Shown: positions 23,397-36,243, counted from the stretch's first letter. The stretch is 64,000 nt of DNA from Symbiodinium natans (GCA_905221605.1 CAJNDS010002262.1:62001-126000), one strand, 5' to 3'. Made by a program: numbers and translations. Notes: generated from the sequence alone by a model not told the origin.

Positions 23397-24177
23397 TTAG
23401 GAGAGGTTCGAGGGCTCCGGTCGGTTTAGGGCTTCGGGGTTTAGGGTCTCCAAGATTCAGCGCATTGGGGGCCGAAGCCCAAGGTTGAAGCCTTGAAGTT
23501 TGGGGCTTAGGGGGTTTAGGGTTTAGGGTTTAGGGTTTAGGGTTTGGGCGCCAGCCATTTTACGAAGTATACACCCTCATCCCCACCCATCCACGGCCAC
23601 TCGACTGTCCGAGGCACAGCTGGCCGAAGGAAGTGGCGAAGGCCTTCTGAGATTCCCGGTCGAGTGGGGTCTCGGGTTGCACGGAAGAGCTGGCCACAAC
23701 CCCACATGCTTTAGGCTTCGCAACTGACGTGTGAGTGAAAGGCTTAGGGTTGCCACAGGATGGCTGCTGGGAGTGGCTTCGGTGGTTACCTAGTGCTTCC
23801 AGACATGCCGTGTTCATGACCCTTCAGAGTGAGAGTGAGAGTAAGGGAGAGGGAGAGCGAGGGAGAGAGTGAGAGAGGGCCTCGACATGTCGTATGATTC
23901 TGAGCCTAACCCCTAAACCCTAAACCCTAAACCCTAGACCCTAAACTAAAAGTTCTGAAAGCTCAAGTGGATGAGGCCTCATCTAGCCTCGAGGATCGGC
24001 CACGCCCGAAAGCCGTAAACTAGAACCCCAAACCCACATCCTGAAACTCTGAATCGAGCAACCCCAGCCGTAAACCCGTCGCGACCCGGGGTCTAGGACT
24101 GAGCCCGTCGGCCTCTGGCGAGGGCTGGTAGTTCTCGGGCAGCTGGTTCCTTTACAGGGGCTGGTGTCGCTTGGGAG

Positions 24178-24252
24178 CTCCTTAATAGGAATTATAGTAG
24201 GGGATACTACTACCCCCTCTTCAGGCCTGTTAGTACAAGGGGGATCATCCCA
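24178..24252. mobile_element. Family B element, partial (B4)
   Basis: AGCTCCTTAATAGGAATTATAG at the left and AGTACAAGGGGGATCATCCC at the right; directly followed by a family G element. Confidence 0.55.
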
Positions 24253-24350
24253 ATTGGTAGCCCTTTATATAGGAGCCTAGAACCAACAAAATGAAGAGAG
24301 AGAGAGAGAGAGAAAACAAAAAAAAAAAGAGGTACCACCGGGCTACCAAG
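24253..24350. mobile_element. Family G TIR element (G2)
   Basis: TIRs TTGGTAGCCC and GGTACCACCGGGCTACCAAG, with a (GA)n and poly-A interior. Also followed by GTTAGGGTTTAGG, as G1. Confidence 0.55.
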
Positions 24351-25706
24351 TTAGGGTTTAGGGGTTGCAGGGGGGAGTGGAAGAAGTGAGCCTGGGCATC
24401 ATATGTGGACATCATATGTGGACTCATTTTAATAGCATGGAGACGGTGGGCTTACCAACTGTGGGTTGAAAGCTGTAGGGGGGGGGGGGGAGGGGGGAGG
24501 TGGGCTTGAAGGTTTGGGGCTGCGCGGCTGTTGCAAGCTCGGCATACTGAGGCCGGGGAAAGAAACATCGACCTGCTGGGCCTTCAGCATCCCACATGTT
24601 TGCGATTCATGTGGTCAAGGCTTCGAGCTCTGGCCGCAGCAGGGCTCATCGCGCTTAGCTCAAACAATGCTGTAGGACTTCAGTAGTCCCCAAAAAGCAC
24701 TCTCCAACTTGCAGCTGAACTCTGACCCTTCAAACAGTCTCAACCTGTCAGCCAGGATTACCAAAATATTCAAGGAGTATAAGAAGGGACCCCTAGAAGG
24801 GACCCTTACTCTTATTCCCCTTCACCCCTCTAAATACCATATACAGTCCCGATAACCTAAAAAGCGCCTATTTGCACCCAAATAAATACCTAAGGTCCCT
24901 TCAAGGGGGGGGTCCCTCCTTTCATTAAGGCCTTTAAATGTGCCCAGGCTCACTGCTCTGTAAATTGAAAGCATGCCTGGCGAAGCGTGGGCAGGGGGGA
25001 ATCTGGACATCTAAACACAGGGATGCCTAAACCCACTGACACTTCCGTACGCATCTTGCAAGGAATGCTGAACTGTTTGTTGGCGGGGCATTGTGGGCTG
25101 GGCCAAGTCAAATAAAATCAAACCAAGGACGGTTCCATCACAGCGCAGTTTGAGCATGTTCGGCTATAACCTCTGAAACATGAACCCTATGTAAGCTATG
25201 CGCTCTCGGCATGTCTATGACGAGCCTATGAAACCGCACCCTACGTCAACGGACAAGTGCTGCAGAAAGCCTAAGCCCACGAACCCAAAAAGCTGCGGGA
25301 CTGAAGGAAGGAGGTTTCGGGTCATGGGGCTATATAGGGCTCGGTAGTTTCGGTTCAGGGCCCTGGACCCTGGAGCCCTTCTGCACAGTATTGAGAAGCC
25401 GTCTCAGCACAACGATGCTGAAACCGTGGTTTCTCCTCAGCCATCAACACCCTGAACTCGAAAATTCTTGAACTCCAAGCCGTAGATTGCTTAAGCCCTT
25501 AAGCCCAAAGCACTGAACCCCTGAAACCCTTGTCCCGAAAACCTTAAATCCTGAACCTTAAAGTCCCAAATCCCCAAACCCTAAAATCCTTCAACCCCAA
25601 ACCCTAAACCCTACAATCCCTCAACACAAAACGCTAACACCCTTGAACCCAAAAACCCTAAAATCCTGAAACCCCTAACCCGAAAATCCTTAAACTCCAA
25701 ACCCAA

Positions 25707-25895
25707 AACCCTAAAGCCCTAAAACCCTAAAACCCTAAAACCCTAAAACCCTAAAACCCTTAAACCCTAAGCCTAAACTCCAAACCTAAAACCCTAAAAC
25801 CCTAAAACCCTAAAACCCTAAAACCCTAAAACCCTAAAACCCTAAAACCCTAAAACCCTAAAACCCTAAAACCCTAAAACCCTAAAACCCTAAAA
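25707..25895. repeat. (CCCTAAAA)n octamer array
   Basis: About 20 units with four A rather than three; a homogenised variant of the telomere-like repeat with one interruption near 25770-25790. Confidence 0.9.
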
Positions 25896-26086
25896 CCCTA
25901 AGCCCTGAAAACATGCAAAGAAGGCAGTTAAACCCTCCTAAACCCTAAGCCCTAAACCCCAAGCCCTGATCCCTAAACCCTAAACCCGAAACCCTAAACC
26001 CTAAACCCTAAACCCTAAAATGCAGAAAGGTGTGCCTTGGTTCCCCGCGCCGGACGCCAACTCAAGGAGCGCCTTCGTTTGTCTGG

Positions 26087-26195
26087 TGTTAGGGTTTAAG
26101 GACTTTGGGGTTTAAAGGGTTTTAGGATTCTCGGGAAGGTGTTAGGGTTTAAGGACTTTGGGGTTTAAAGGGTTTTAGGATTCTCGGGAAGGAGG
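26087..26195. repeat. 53-bp perfect tandem duplication
   Basis: GTGTTAGGGTTTAAGGACTT to TCTCGGGAAG occurs twice back to back. Confidence 0.85.
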
Positions 26196-27737
26196 GTTTG
26201 GGGCTTGAGGGGTTTTCTGGGATTGAGGATTGTGAGTTTAGGGCCCTGGGTGGCGTGTTGGATGGTTCTCAAAACCCAAAAACGGGGAAGGGGCGGGGGG
26301 TAGGGAGCGCCCGGCTGCTTTTCCATTGAGGACCGCGCAACTCCCTGAGGTTCACCGCTGGTTTCGGGTTTAGGGTTTAGGGTGAGGCCCGCAAACCCTA
26401 AACTTGTATGGCATGCGGGAATGAGAAAAACCCTTCGAGCGGTTAACGGCTGAGGCATGAACATCACATCCTCTGAAGCCCAATAGGGGAGAATGTGCCA
26501 AATTCCAGAGGCCTTCCGAGTGCATGAGGTTTTGGGGTGCATTGGGCCCTACCTGTCAACACAGGGGAACTACAATCTAAACCCCGAAGTCATGTGTGCG
26601 GGTGCGTGGGCGTCCATATGCAAAACTACAAACGTATGTCTTGGTTCTGAGGCAAGAATATGTATCTGCTTAGAATTACGACTCGTATTTCATATGTGTC
26701 TACATGTGCATACCCGCATACCCGTAAAGTTATGCAAACAACGATGCCGTGCATTCAGCTCTAGGGCTATGGCGTGCGTAAACTTCTGTTCTGAACGAGC
26801 CGACGGGCAGAGTTCACCATGAAAGCCAATTGAGGTTGCGTGAAAACCCCCTATCCCAGAAGATATCCCTGAATTATGTCATCGCTCTTTTTTACTCTTA
26901 TCGTTTTCTCGAGTTTTAGCATTATTCTGAACGTCATCGTTCTTTTTTACTCTTATCGTTTTATCGAGCAAAACGCACATCTGATCATCTCGGGGCGCCT
27001 CTTTACTTTTCAATACCGGGGGTTTCTATCATCCCTCAATTCCATCCCTGGACCTGCAAGCCCCGAGCCTTACTCCAGAACCCGGTCAAAGGCCCGTAAA
27101 AATCTGCACCTCCAACACCTTCGACCCGGAATATCCCCAAGGCCCCTCAACTCAGCTCTGAACCCTCAGCCCCATCAACCCTCAATGTCCAGAAACCAGC
27201 ACCTAAACCCTGGACGTTGAGCCAACAAGATGAACTTCAGCTGCAGGAGCATCGTTCGTCCCGGCCAGGACCACGGCGAACTCAGCGCTGGGCGCGGCGT
27301 CGGCGCGGCGCGCGACCGACGCCGCCGTCCAAGCGTTCCTTTCAGGATCGTTTGGGGGATTTCTTGGATTGCAGATTTCGGGTTTGCTTAGACACCCCAG
27401 TTTCTCAATCATAACAGTCGATCAGGTTTGAGCTATGGGGCCGCGATTGTGGCTACTTCGGATGTCTAGGCAGGTTTTTGAGGCTTCTTAGAGGTGTTCA
27501 GCTTTCAAGCTTTTTGCGTGCCTCAGGAATGGAACAGGCTTTGGGTTTGCAGCTTTAGGAGATTAGGCTGAGGTTGGTTTCGGGTTAAGTTTAGACTGCA
27601 TGGACAAACTTAGCGGTTTAGGGTTTTGTGGGGGCTTAGTTCGGCAGGTTTAGTGCTGACCTCCGCGGCTGTTGTGAAAGTGGAAGTGCGCAACCCCTTG
27701 AAGGCACGATCCTAAAGCCTGAAAGCCCAATAGGTTT

Positions 27738-27901
27738 AGGGCTTAGGGTTTGTAAGGTTTAGGGTTTAGGGTTTAGGGTTTAGGGTTTAGGGTTTAGGGT
27801 TTAGGGTTTAGGGTTTAGGGTTTAGGGTTTCGGGTTTAGGGTTAGGGTTTAGGGTTTAGGGTTTAGGGTTTAGGGTTTAGGGTTTAGGGTTTAGGGTTTA
27901 G
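27738..27901. repeat. (TTTAGGG)n array
   Basis: About 22 units with two imperfect ones in the middle. Confidence 0.95.
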
Positions 27902-29064
27902 TGTAAGCTTTAAGCCGGGACGTCCGAATCTTGAACCCCCCAACCCTCTGCATCACTGGGTGGGCACGCCTCCGATGGCGCATTTCGCCGGTCGCTTGCA
28001 GCCGCTCTCACGACGCATGGAAAACGTAGTTTCCGTGATGTTTTGCTCGCTGATACGAACTGGAACTACAATCTCCTGAACCCTAAACCCTAAACCGCGC
28101 CCCCCCCCCCCCTTTCCTGCTTGTAGAGGCCGCCATCGCAGCAAGCTGTGTGCACGAAAGTCCCAGAAGCCGGTGGAACTTGCTACTGGCAGCCACAGCT
28201 CGTGTTGGACCTGTCATAGATCTGTGGCTCATCCTTTCTTGGTGAGTTCCGACGGAGGGCACACATTCAACAAACCTGGTTTGCAGAGTCGCAGATGGAG
28301 CAAGCCATCCAAGTCAAGAACCGCGACGAAAACACTCTCAACTTGAAGCTTCACACCCTCGAAATCCTAGGCCCGAGTCACAGTGAACCCTGAACCCTGA
28401 AGCCCGAACCGTGAACCCTGGCCCCTGAACCCTAAACCCTGACCCTCCACCCTGAACCCTAAACCCCGAACCCTAAACCCTGAACCCTGAACCCTTGGTC
28501 CTCCCGAAGTTCCGGCACTCCACCCGCAGGCGACGCTCCAGCGTCGGCACCCAGGGCGCGCCGTAGATACCCTTCCAGGGGAGCGAGGCTGCCGCTCATT
28601 TAGAAACAGACCCTCAAACGGCACTCTAAAGGATTCTATATTCTAAACTAAAGCCGAAAAGACGTGGCACCTCTGTATGGCTGTCACCAAAGCAGCTGAC
28701 CTCAGTTCTAGGCTTTCGGGTTGAGGCCTTCAAGGTTGGGAGCTTCTTTCACGGAGCGGATCTGCGAACAGAACTCTCTGCCCAGATCTTCCACTCATTG
28801 ACAAGCAGAAGCGGTTGGCACCCCACCCTCTCCACAAGACAGCACGGTGTTGGGTTGACACAAGTTTTTACGGGGAAACATAGGGGCCTTAATGCGATCG
28901 GGTTTCGGGGGCTATTTTCAGCATAACTAGTTTGGTTTAACGGGACCATAAGGGAATGCTATTCGCAATTCTTCCCGCCTCTATGTTATCCTGAAGCGTC
29001 TGTGGCCCCGACCACCCACGCAGATGGCCGCTCGCAGGACAGCACCGCATAGGCACCTGGTTCT

Positions 29065-29210
29065 TAGGGCAGTTGCCTGCGTCCCTTAGTATGGGCCCTT
29101 AAAAGGGGAACCCTTAAATACCCCTAGTATACCCCTTATATACCGGCCCATACTTCAGAACCATTTACAGAAGATGAGGGACCTTATTAAGGGTCCATAT
29201 AACTACCCTT
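29065..29210. mobile_element. Family E TIR element (E1)
   Basis: TIRs TAGGGCAGTTGCCTGCGTCC and GGGTCCATATAACTACCCTT; inner ATGGGCCCTTAAAAGGGGAA. Confidence 0.6.
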
Positions 29211-30446
29211 CGACTGGTGTTCTTGACTTCGGGCTATCGGTTTGAGGGTTTGTGGAGGGGAGCTCTCAGCCCGTAAACCCCACCTCCCCCCCCCCGCCCC
29301 GCACCCCCCGCGACCCCCCCCGACCCCCCCCCCCCCAAAAAAAAAGACAAAAAAAAAAAACAAACAACAACAATCGTTTTAATGTTGTGCATTCGAGGTT
29401 GTGGCTATCGTTCCATGGGTCCCATCCCTACACCTTGTAAGGGTACAAATGTTCAGGGGCTGGTGTGTAGGACGGGGGCTGCTCACCCGAGTCTTCATCT
29501 TTAGAGCTTCAGCTGTGAAAGTCGAAGCCCTGAACCCTATGAACTCTAAGGGTGTAGGGTTTTTTAGGGTTTAGGGTTTCCAGGGCTTAGAAGTTTAAGA
29601 GTTCAGGCGTGATGGGCCACCCCCAGATCCACGAAGGCGCACGCGGCCGCCCCGCACGCCGCCAGCAGCCGCTGGCGGCCGCTAGCCGGGCCGAGCATGC
29701 CCCCAGGAACGTTTTATGCTAATTCAGGGCGTTTAGGGTTTAGGGTTTAAGGCTTAGGGCTTAGGGTTTAGGGCCTAAGTCCCAAGTATGCAACGAAGTG
29801 CGTGGACTTCGGGTCAGTAATATGCCTTTCAGGCAGTTTTCAGAGGTCAGCTTGGGCATTGCGAGGCTTTTGCCGTAAGTGCTGAGGTGCAGTCATCGGA
29901 AGGGGCTGGAGCGGCTGTTCGGTGACTAGGCTTGCACACGTTAGACCGCGAAGCTGCTGCTTTGACACGCAACGCCGGCCGACAAGAAGTGGATTCCATG
30001 TCGGTAATCTCTTGAAACATAGACGCTTTCCACGAGTATACCTCCACTTCTACCACTAAACTACTGCTGCTTTCTGGTGGCCATAGTAGGAATTATAAGT
30101 GTGCAGCAGCTGAGGTTGGTTGACAAAACAGCGAACAGACAAATGCAGCAACCAAGTGAGGCCCAGAACTGCATCAGAAAGAGCTTTGCAACACTCTTAA
30201 CATGATGGCCTCATTTTGTCAGAGACCCACCTAAGCCCCAAACCCTAGACCCTGAACCCTAAACTCCATGCTCCTACTGTACACAAGGTCCTGCACCGGA
30301 GTTCTGGGAGAGGCGGTAGGACCAGTTGTCACGGGGTGCAGCAACTGCGACACTAGCGCGGCTTTTTTCTTAGCCACAAGCAGAAAGAGTGCCAAGCTGA
30401 CTCCAACCTGGTGTTGGGGTTGGGGTTCGGGCTCAAATCATCGAAG

Positions 30447-30548
30447 CCCCTAAACCCCTAAACCCCTAAACCCCTAAACCCCTAAAGCCCTAAACCCCTA
30501 AACCCCTAAACCCCTAAACCCCTAAACCCCTAAACTCCTAAACCCCTA
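30447..30548. repeat. (CCCCTAAA)n array
   Basis: About 12 octamer units with an extra C; adjacent to the plus-strand DUF4116-like exon. Confidence 0.9.
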
Positions 30549-30568
30549 AATCCTAACCACCGCATCTT

Positions 30569-30684
30569 GAGAGTGAGTTCCACCTGCAGGACGACAGAGC
30601 GGTCGTCTCTGAGGCTCTCCTCCTTCGAAGCGCAGGATTGTGGGTGGGGGGGCTGGTCGAACTCAGAAGGGTCCCGCTTGTAGG
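30569..30684 (+). CDS. DUF4116-like exon on the plus strand
   Basis: Reads ESEFHLQDDRAVVSEALLLR, then SAGLWVGGLVELRRV, resembling SExLxDDRAVVxEAL then a second helix ending ELRR. It follows a long CCCCTAAA array (30447-30548). Plus-strand orientation makes it unlike most other fragments, so it is an independent copy. Confidence 0.35.
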
Positions 30685-31418
30685 TAACGTTAAGAACGTG
30701 AGTAACCTACATTGGGGCAGCCTCCCCTCTCGGGTTGATAGAGTTCAGGTAAATAGCCCAAAACCCCTCCATAAATAAGATACCTCAAATCAGAAAAAAA
30801 GGAGCCCGGTATCTTATACGGTGCGACCCTACACCCTTAAGCCTAAACCCAAAACCGTTAAATAAAGGGGTGACATGAAGGGAAATTGAACTCTCTGGGG
30901 AAGTGTACGAGGCCCGGCGAACGGGCTCTGAAGACAGTAGCCGGAAGATTGGGGTTTAGGGATGGGGCTTAGGTACCACAACTCTTCTGAAAACATATTG
31001 CGGGCATGTTAGAACATGCTAATGCGTCGAGAAAAATGAAACATCTATTTATCAATCAATCTATCTATATATGTATATATATACACACACATAGTTGTCG
31101 GTTCTATATTAACAAGGAAGTAAATATAATTAATGGCATTAGCACTCCGTCCTTCGATTGAAAGGTTTCGGAACATCCTGACCCAAATCTAGTTACTTCT
31201 TTGGTGGGTTTTGAACAAAACCTTCAGAGGGTTGAAAGGATGGCAAGTGAAGCCCTTGCCAAAAGGCCCTCAACCCCAAACTTAAGCCTCCAAAAGGGTC
31301 CAAGCCCTTCCTGAACACTTTACGGGTCCCCCTTCAAGGGTTCAACCATATAAATCTAAATCCAAACCCCTAAGCCCCAGTTTGACCCTCAGTGTATTTA
31401 GGTGCAGCACCAAAGCTC

Positions 31419-31514
31419 TAAACCCTAAACCCTAAACCCTAAACCCTAAACCCTAAACCCTAAACCCTAAACCCTAAACCCTAAACCCTAAACCCTAAAC
31501 CCTAAACCCTAAAC
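31419..31514. repeat. (CCCTAAA)n array
   Basis: About 13 perfect units, adjacent to a DUF4116-like fragment. Confidence 0.95.
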
Positions 31515-31548
31515 CTCCCGACTGAGGTCTCAGGGTTCAGGGAACCCC

Positions 31549-31620
31549 CTATCCGGGCGCCCCCGCGGCAAAGAGAAGGGCAGAGCCATCCTTTGGCGGA
31601 AGTTCGAGACATCGGATCTC
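31549..31620 (-). CDS. DUF4116-like exon fragment
   Basis: Reads EIRCLELPPKDGSALLFAAG, then APG and stop TAG. PKDGSALLFAAGA fits the QDGxALxFASxE core. It directly adjoins the (CCCTAAA)13 array at 31419-31514. Confidence 0.32.
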   Translation of the reverse strand, partial: EIRCLELPPKDGSALLFAAGAPG

Positions 31621-31979
31621 ATGGGCATCTTTGGGTTTAGAATCTTTCGGGTTCAGTGGAACCTAAATCATTAAAAAAAATACTCAGCCCTCGAACCTAA
31701 ACCCTGACAAGATCTTCGCAACAAGGATCCTCTTGAACTAAATATATAAGGGGAAAACACAATGTTACTCAAGGGCCTGCCGAGCAGAACTCTAAAGCCG
31801 GAAAACCTGAGCGACTTCCCGCCAGGTCAGTGCCCTCATAGACAGACTCCCCCATATACCTGAACTCAAGAATATGCTCCTCAAAGTTAAGTTGTAGGTA
31901 GGGTGGGAAAGAAAAATCTCAGATGATGAGATGAGGACATCTGAGCACCAAAATGTTTTATAAGTCAACATACAAACCA

Positions 31980-32660
31980 GACGACCCCCCCAACCCTAAA
32001 CCCTTCATCCTAACCCCAAACCCTCCTCCCTAAACCCTAGACCCTAGACTCCCCAATTCCTAAACGACACACACATATCCCTAAACCCTAAACCCCCTCG
32101 CTCCTAAACCCCAGACCGCAGATCCCCAAACCCTCATCCCCAAACCCTAAAACCCTAAACCCCCCAAACCCTCATCCCCAAACCCTAAACCCTAAACCCC
32201 CCAAACCCTAAACCACTTAGCTCCTAAACCCCTAAACCGCCCAAAACACCCCCCCCCCCCCCCCGGGGCCCCAAGCCAGCTTCACAGCTTCCATGACCAG
32301 ACTTCGGTCTGCGCCTCTCAGGATTCAGAGGGCTTAGGGTTTAGGGTTTGGGGTTTAGGGTTTAGGGTTTTGGGCTTGGGGTTTTGGGGTTTTTGGGGTT
32401 TAGGGTTTAGGGTTGAGGGTTTTGGGCTTAGGGTTTTGGGGTTTTGGGGTTTAGGGTTGAGGGTTTACCAGACTTCGGTCTGCGCCCTCTTGGGATTCGG
32501 AGGGCAAGGGTTTTGGGGCTTGGTAGGGTTTAGGGTTTAGGGGAAGTTTAGGGGTTTAGGGGTTTAGGGGTTTTGGGTTTTGGGGTTTTGGGGCTAGGGG
32601 AAGTTTAGGGGTTTGGGGGTTTTGGGGGTTTTGGGGGTTTTGGGGGTTTGGGGGGTTTTG
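31980..32660. repeat. Degenerate telomere-like block switching strand
   Basis: CCCTAAACC type up to about 32260, then GTTTAGGG and GGTTTTGGGG type to 32660. CCAGACTTCGGTCTGCG occurs twice (32297 and 32467) with its downstream bases, so part of the block is duplicated. Confidence 0.8.
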
Positions 32661-32899
32661 GGGGTCTTGCGGTTCAGGGTTTAGGGTGTAGGGCTTGGTG
32701 TTTAGGGTGGTTTAAGTCTGAGGGTTTTGGGCTTGTGCATGTGGTTCTCTGTGCCACCTCTACCAGTCGTTCCTTTCCGAACTTTCTGGCCGCGAGTGTT
32801 CGGACGAAGGGACTGATTGAACGTCTTGGGGTTGCGGGTCTTGGGTTTTGGGGGCGGCTCAGGACTTAGAGTGACACCCTGATTAGCCTGTACTTCGAA

Positions 32900-34200
32900 G
32901 CTGAAGCACGTCACGCGACCAGCCCGCCCCCCTCATCCAAAAGCACCTTCCTGGACATTCCGCTTAGCAGCACAAACACACCCTGCACCCCCTCCCTCAG
33001 CACCATCCACCGAACACCGAAACCCTGACAGATTCGCGGGGCTCCGGCGCAGCGCATCTTGCGCATGGCGCAGCGGAGATCCGGTGCGGTTCTGACGGGA
33101 TCTCCGGTCACATGTGCATTTTCTCAAAGCTCTACCAAAGCAGGCTTCAAGTTGCTACAAAAACATTTCACCCCGGTCGCCCAGCAACCCAACTGAAGAC
33201 AAAGCTGCCCGTTTTTTGTGCAGGAGGAGCTACGGGATCCTAAGCCACTACGGGGCGTCCTAGGCCCAGGGCTTCGGACGGCGTATTTGTCCAAGGTTTG
33301 GGGGCAGGAGTTCAGTGTTTAGGGTTTGCCATGATGCTTCAGGGATGTCAGAAGCGTTAGGACAAAAGCATCTTGAGGATTTCCACAAGATCTCGGGGGG
33401 GGGGGGGGGGGGGGGGTACCGTTCCTATCGCCCTAAGAGTTGAGACACCCTGATACCCCAAAGCCTCAAACCTTCGATTCAAACTCCAATCCCGAGACTT
33501 AAGCCCCTGAGCCGCCTCGTCCCTAACCTCTTCGCCCCGAAACCTCGAACCCGAAACGCCTAGATAAACCCCAACACCACGAATGCCTTCACCCCAAAAG
33601 CGACAGCTCTTTAGAAACGGAACCCGGGCTGCGGGTCTTCAGGCCTCTGGACCTTAGGCTAGAATTTATCAGGGCCCTGGTCTCTGTGATTCTGGCTCAA
33701 GGCTTCTGGCTTTTGGGGTTATTAGGGTTTAGGATTTGGGATTTATGGTCTATGGTTTACGACACAGCCGTTTTTTTACTTTGTTCCAAATCGGGAACAT
33801 CACTCGGGCTAAGAGTTTAGGATGCTGAGGCTTTAGTAGGGTTTAGGGTTTAGGGCTTGGATGCTTAGGGGCTTAGGATGCTGAGGTGCCGGCCAAACTG
33901 TTTTCGATCTCAGCCACCGAGATCCTGGCAGTTGAAGCTTGAAACGCACGCGGCAGACTTGCCTCGAACGCGACACTTGGAGGCCTAGACCGAAAGCCCA
34001 AAAACCCAAGGAACCCAAACCTGAACCCTGAACCTTGAGCCCTGAATCCTAAACCCTAAATCCTAAACCGCAAACCCTAAACCCTGAGAGCAGAAACCCT
34101 ACACCGTCAAATCGGATGTTAGTCCAGCATGCGCAGCACGGGCCTTCTGACAAGGAGCCCTCTCTCACGGGGCGAAATCTAAGAATGTCTTGTGATCTAA
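32900..34200. other. No gene recognised
   Basis: One GC-rich island (33037-33111, plus strand GSGAAHLAHGAAEIRCGSDG) might be DUF4116-like. The rest holds a 20-odd G run at 33396 and scattered telomere-like units. Confidence 0.35.
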
Positions 34201-34220
34201 GTCCTTTTGGGTTTAGGGTT

Positions 34221-34370
34221 TAGGGTAGTTGCATGCTCCCTTAATATGTTTGCCTACCTTGTTTTAAGGTTTCGGAAATAGTGCCGCTTGGGTTTTTGTA
34301 GGATAAGTAAGGGCAAAATAAGGGGCACCCATTTAAGGGGGCATACTAAGGGACCATGCAACTACCCTTA
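34221..34370. mobile_element. Family E TIR element (E2)
   Basis: TIRs TAGGGTAGTTGCATGCTCCC and GGGACCATGCAACTACCCTT. A telomere-like tract precedes it. Confidence 0.65.
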
Positions 34371-34664
34371 CACGAAAGGAACTTCTCAGCGTGCTTCGGG
34401 TGTGGGGTTGAGGGTTTATGGGGCGGGGTCCAGGGCCCTGTACACAACAACTGGGACAAAGCTCCGGATACCTGAAAGTCAGCTCACAAACGCAGCCCAA
34501 TTAAATAGGGCACAACATCCTGAAACCTAAGTTCCGAACAGCTCCTAAGGCCCAACCTAGACCCCACTAGCAACACCACCAGCCCCCAAGCTTCGCCGGC
34601 CGTGCTCCTCCGCCTGCATTGATCAGAGAAGTTGAGGCTTTAGTGCGCGAAGGGTTTGAGGGTG

Positions 34665-34808
34665 TACTTGGAGGTTCATGGTATTTATGGACCAATTAGA
34701 ACTGTACTTATAACTGTACGTTTAATCATAATAGGGCACTTAAGATGCTTATAAGTGGGTTGTATGTACAGTTATAGTTGGATCATAAGTACCATGAACC
34801 TCCAAGTA
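34665..34808. mobile_element. Family A element, long subfamily (A8)
   Basis: 144 bp, TIRs TACTTGGAGGTTCATGGTA and TACCATGAACCTCCAAGTA, with the extra inner repeat ACCAATTAGAAC. Both ends show TA. Confidence 0.75.
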
Positions 34809-35020
34809 GGGTTTTGGGGGTCGGGCTTAGGCTCTTAGGCGAGGGTGCATGGTGTTGTGTATAGGACAACTTTGGGCTTCGGGATGTCGGCAGCAGGGCA
34901 GGCTTCAGGGGTTACAGGTTTCAGGTCTAGGGCTTGGGCTAGGCATGAGTGTAAGGGGGAACATCCCTAAACCCTAAACCCTAAACCCTAAACCCTAAAC
35001 CCTGAACCCTATCCTTACAC

Positions 35021-35095
35021 CTCTGTAGCTCTCCAGCCTTCAAAGAGGCCGCTGGGGCGGCGCGGAGTGCTGCAAGGACCATCTTCGGATCGGCC
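35021..35095 (-). CDS. Symmetric 75-bp DUF4116-like exon in telomere-like introns
   Basis: Acceptor GGTGGCAG and donor GTGTAAGG bracket 75 bp reading RADPKMVLAALRAAPAASLK then AGELQR. This follows the DUF4116 pattern RADxxVVLAAVRxxPxAL. Entry and exit are both phase 2, so the exon can be gained or lost without a frameshift. Both flanking introns are telomere-like repeats: a 250-bp GTTTAGG array on one side, CCCTAAA and a family B end on the other. The neighbouring exons are not identified, so it may be part of a large gene or a stranded fragment. Confidence 0.45.
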
Positions 35096-35106
35096 CTGCC
35101 ACCCCC

Positions 35107-35365
35107 GGTAGGGTTTAGGGTTTAGGGTTTAGGGTTTGGGTTTAGGGTTTAGGGTTTAGGGTTTAGGGTTTAGGGTTTAGGGTTTAGGGTTTAGGGTTTA
35201 GGGTTTAGGGTTTAGGGTTTAGGGTTTAGGGTTTAGGGTTTAGGGTTTAGGGTTTAGTGTTTCGGGTTTCGGGTTTAGGGTTTAGGGTTTAGGGTTTAGG
35301 GTTTAGGGTTTAGGGTTTAGGGTTTAGGGTTTAGGGTTTAGGGTTTAGGGTTTAGGGTTTAGGGT
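35107..35365. repeat. Longest pure (TTTAGGG)n array
   Basis: About 36 units over 258 bp with two variant units near 35255-35275. It forms the upstream intron of the 75-bp DUF4116-like exon. Confidence 0.95.
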
Positions 35366-35613
35366 AAACCCCCATTTCCCCCAGCCGTGAACCCTGAAAC
35401 CGTAGAGTCTCCAACCCTACACCGGTTGCTGCTTACATTTTGCAGCTCGGGGGCTTGGGAATTGTGACTGCTGTCGAGAGCTTGGGTTTTTGGGGCTGCG
35501 AGAGCTTCCTGTGATCGGAGGGGGACAAGGTCTGAGGGTGAAAGAACTGGGGGTTGGGCTGTTGGTCTTGAGGGTAAGGCGTGCAGGGGAGTTTAGGGTT
35601 TAGGGTTTAGGGT

Positions 35614-36243
35614 TTAGGGTGCTGAGGCATTGAAATTCGAGGGGCAAAAGACACCCAGGGTTGCTCCGGTGTCGGCGCATGCTTCGTGCTCCTGAACTTT
35701 TCCAGCAAAAGCCACATGCCCTGTGCACAGAGCAAGACTGCAACATGTCATAAAGCAAGAGCTGCTTTTCTTCCTAACACTCCCTAACTTGGCCATAGTG
35801 GGCCTTCCGAAGCACCTAGAGCCAACAAAGCTCGCTGCCTCATCTCTGGCGACAGAAGCTTGAGAACATCGCCGTTCTGCCTGCACGGCGCAGCTGGAGG
35901 GTTTCGGGTTGGGGCCGCTCCGGCGGGACTGGAATAGGAGTCCAGGTTCAGGGTTCAGGTTTTGAGAGAACATATTCTGGTGCAACTAGAAACGGGGTAG
36001 ATAGGATCGGATGCGATTCTTTTCGTTCAAAGGCCCCTATGGTAGATCCCGGTCAAGGGTCAGGGGCCCTCCACTCGCTCCTCCACTCGCTCCAACATCA
36101 GAGTTCACATGTGAAGATCCAAAGACAAGCAACAACTCATGATCCGTAGCCGCCCCAGCCCTTAAAACCTGCGAACCAGAACAAGTCCTAGACCCCGCAG
36201 CATTCATAACAAGGCCAGACCCCTGCATTCCCTTGTTGCACAA
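35614..36243 (-). CDS. Weak coding candidates in unique sequence
   Basis: Two adjacent minus-strand frames (AATDHELLLVFGSSHVNSDV upstream; VARDEAASFVGSRCFGRPTM downstream) in about 650 bp without telomere-like repeats. Both look protein-like but I cannot place splice sites or name a family. Confidence 0.18.

Larger units (their letters stand above)
21290..29060. other. Mostly repeats, no intact gene recognised
   Basis: Telomere-like arrays, family B/D/G elements and short GC-rich islands. The island at 21310-21360 reads VPFAEHLEGVSGEGCVV on the minus strand and may be another DUF4116-like scrap. 26878-26967 has a 35-bp direct repeat (CTCTTTTTTACTCTTATCGT type) in AT-rich DNA. Confidence 0.4.
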
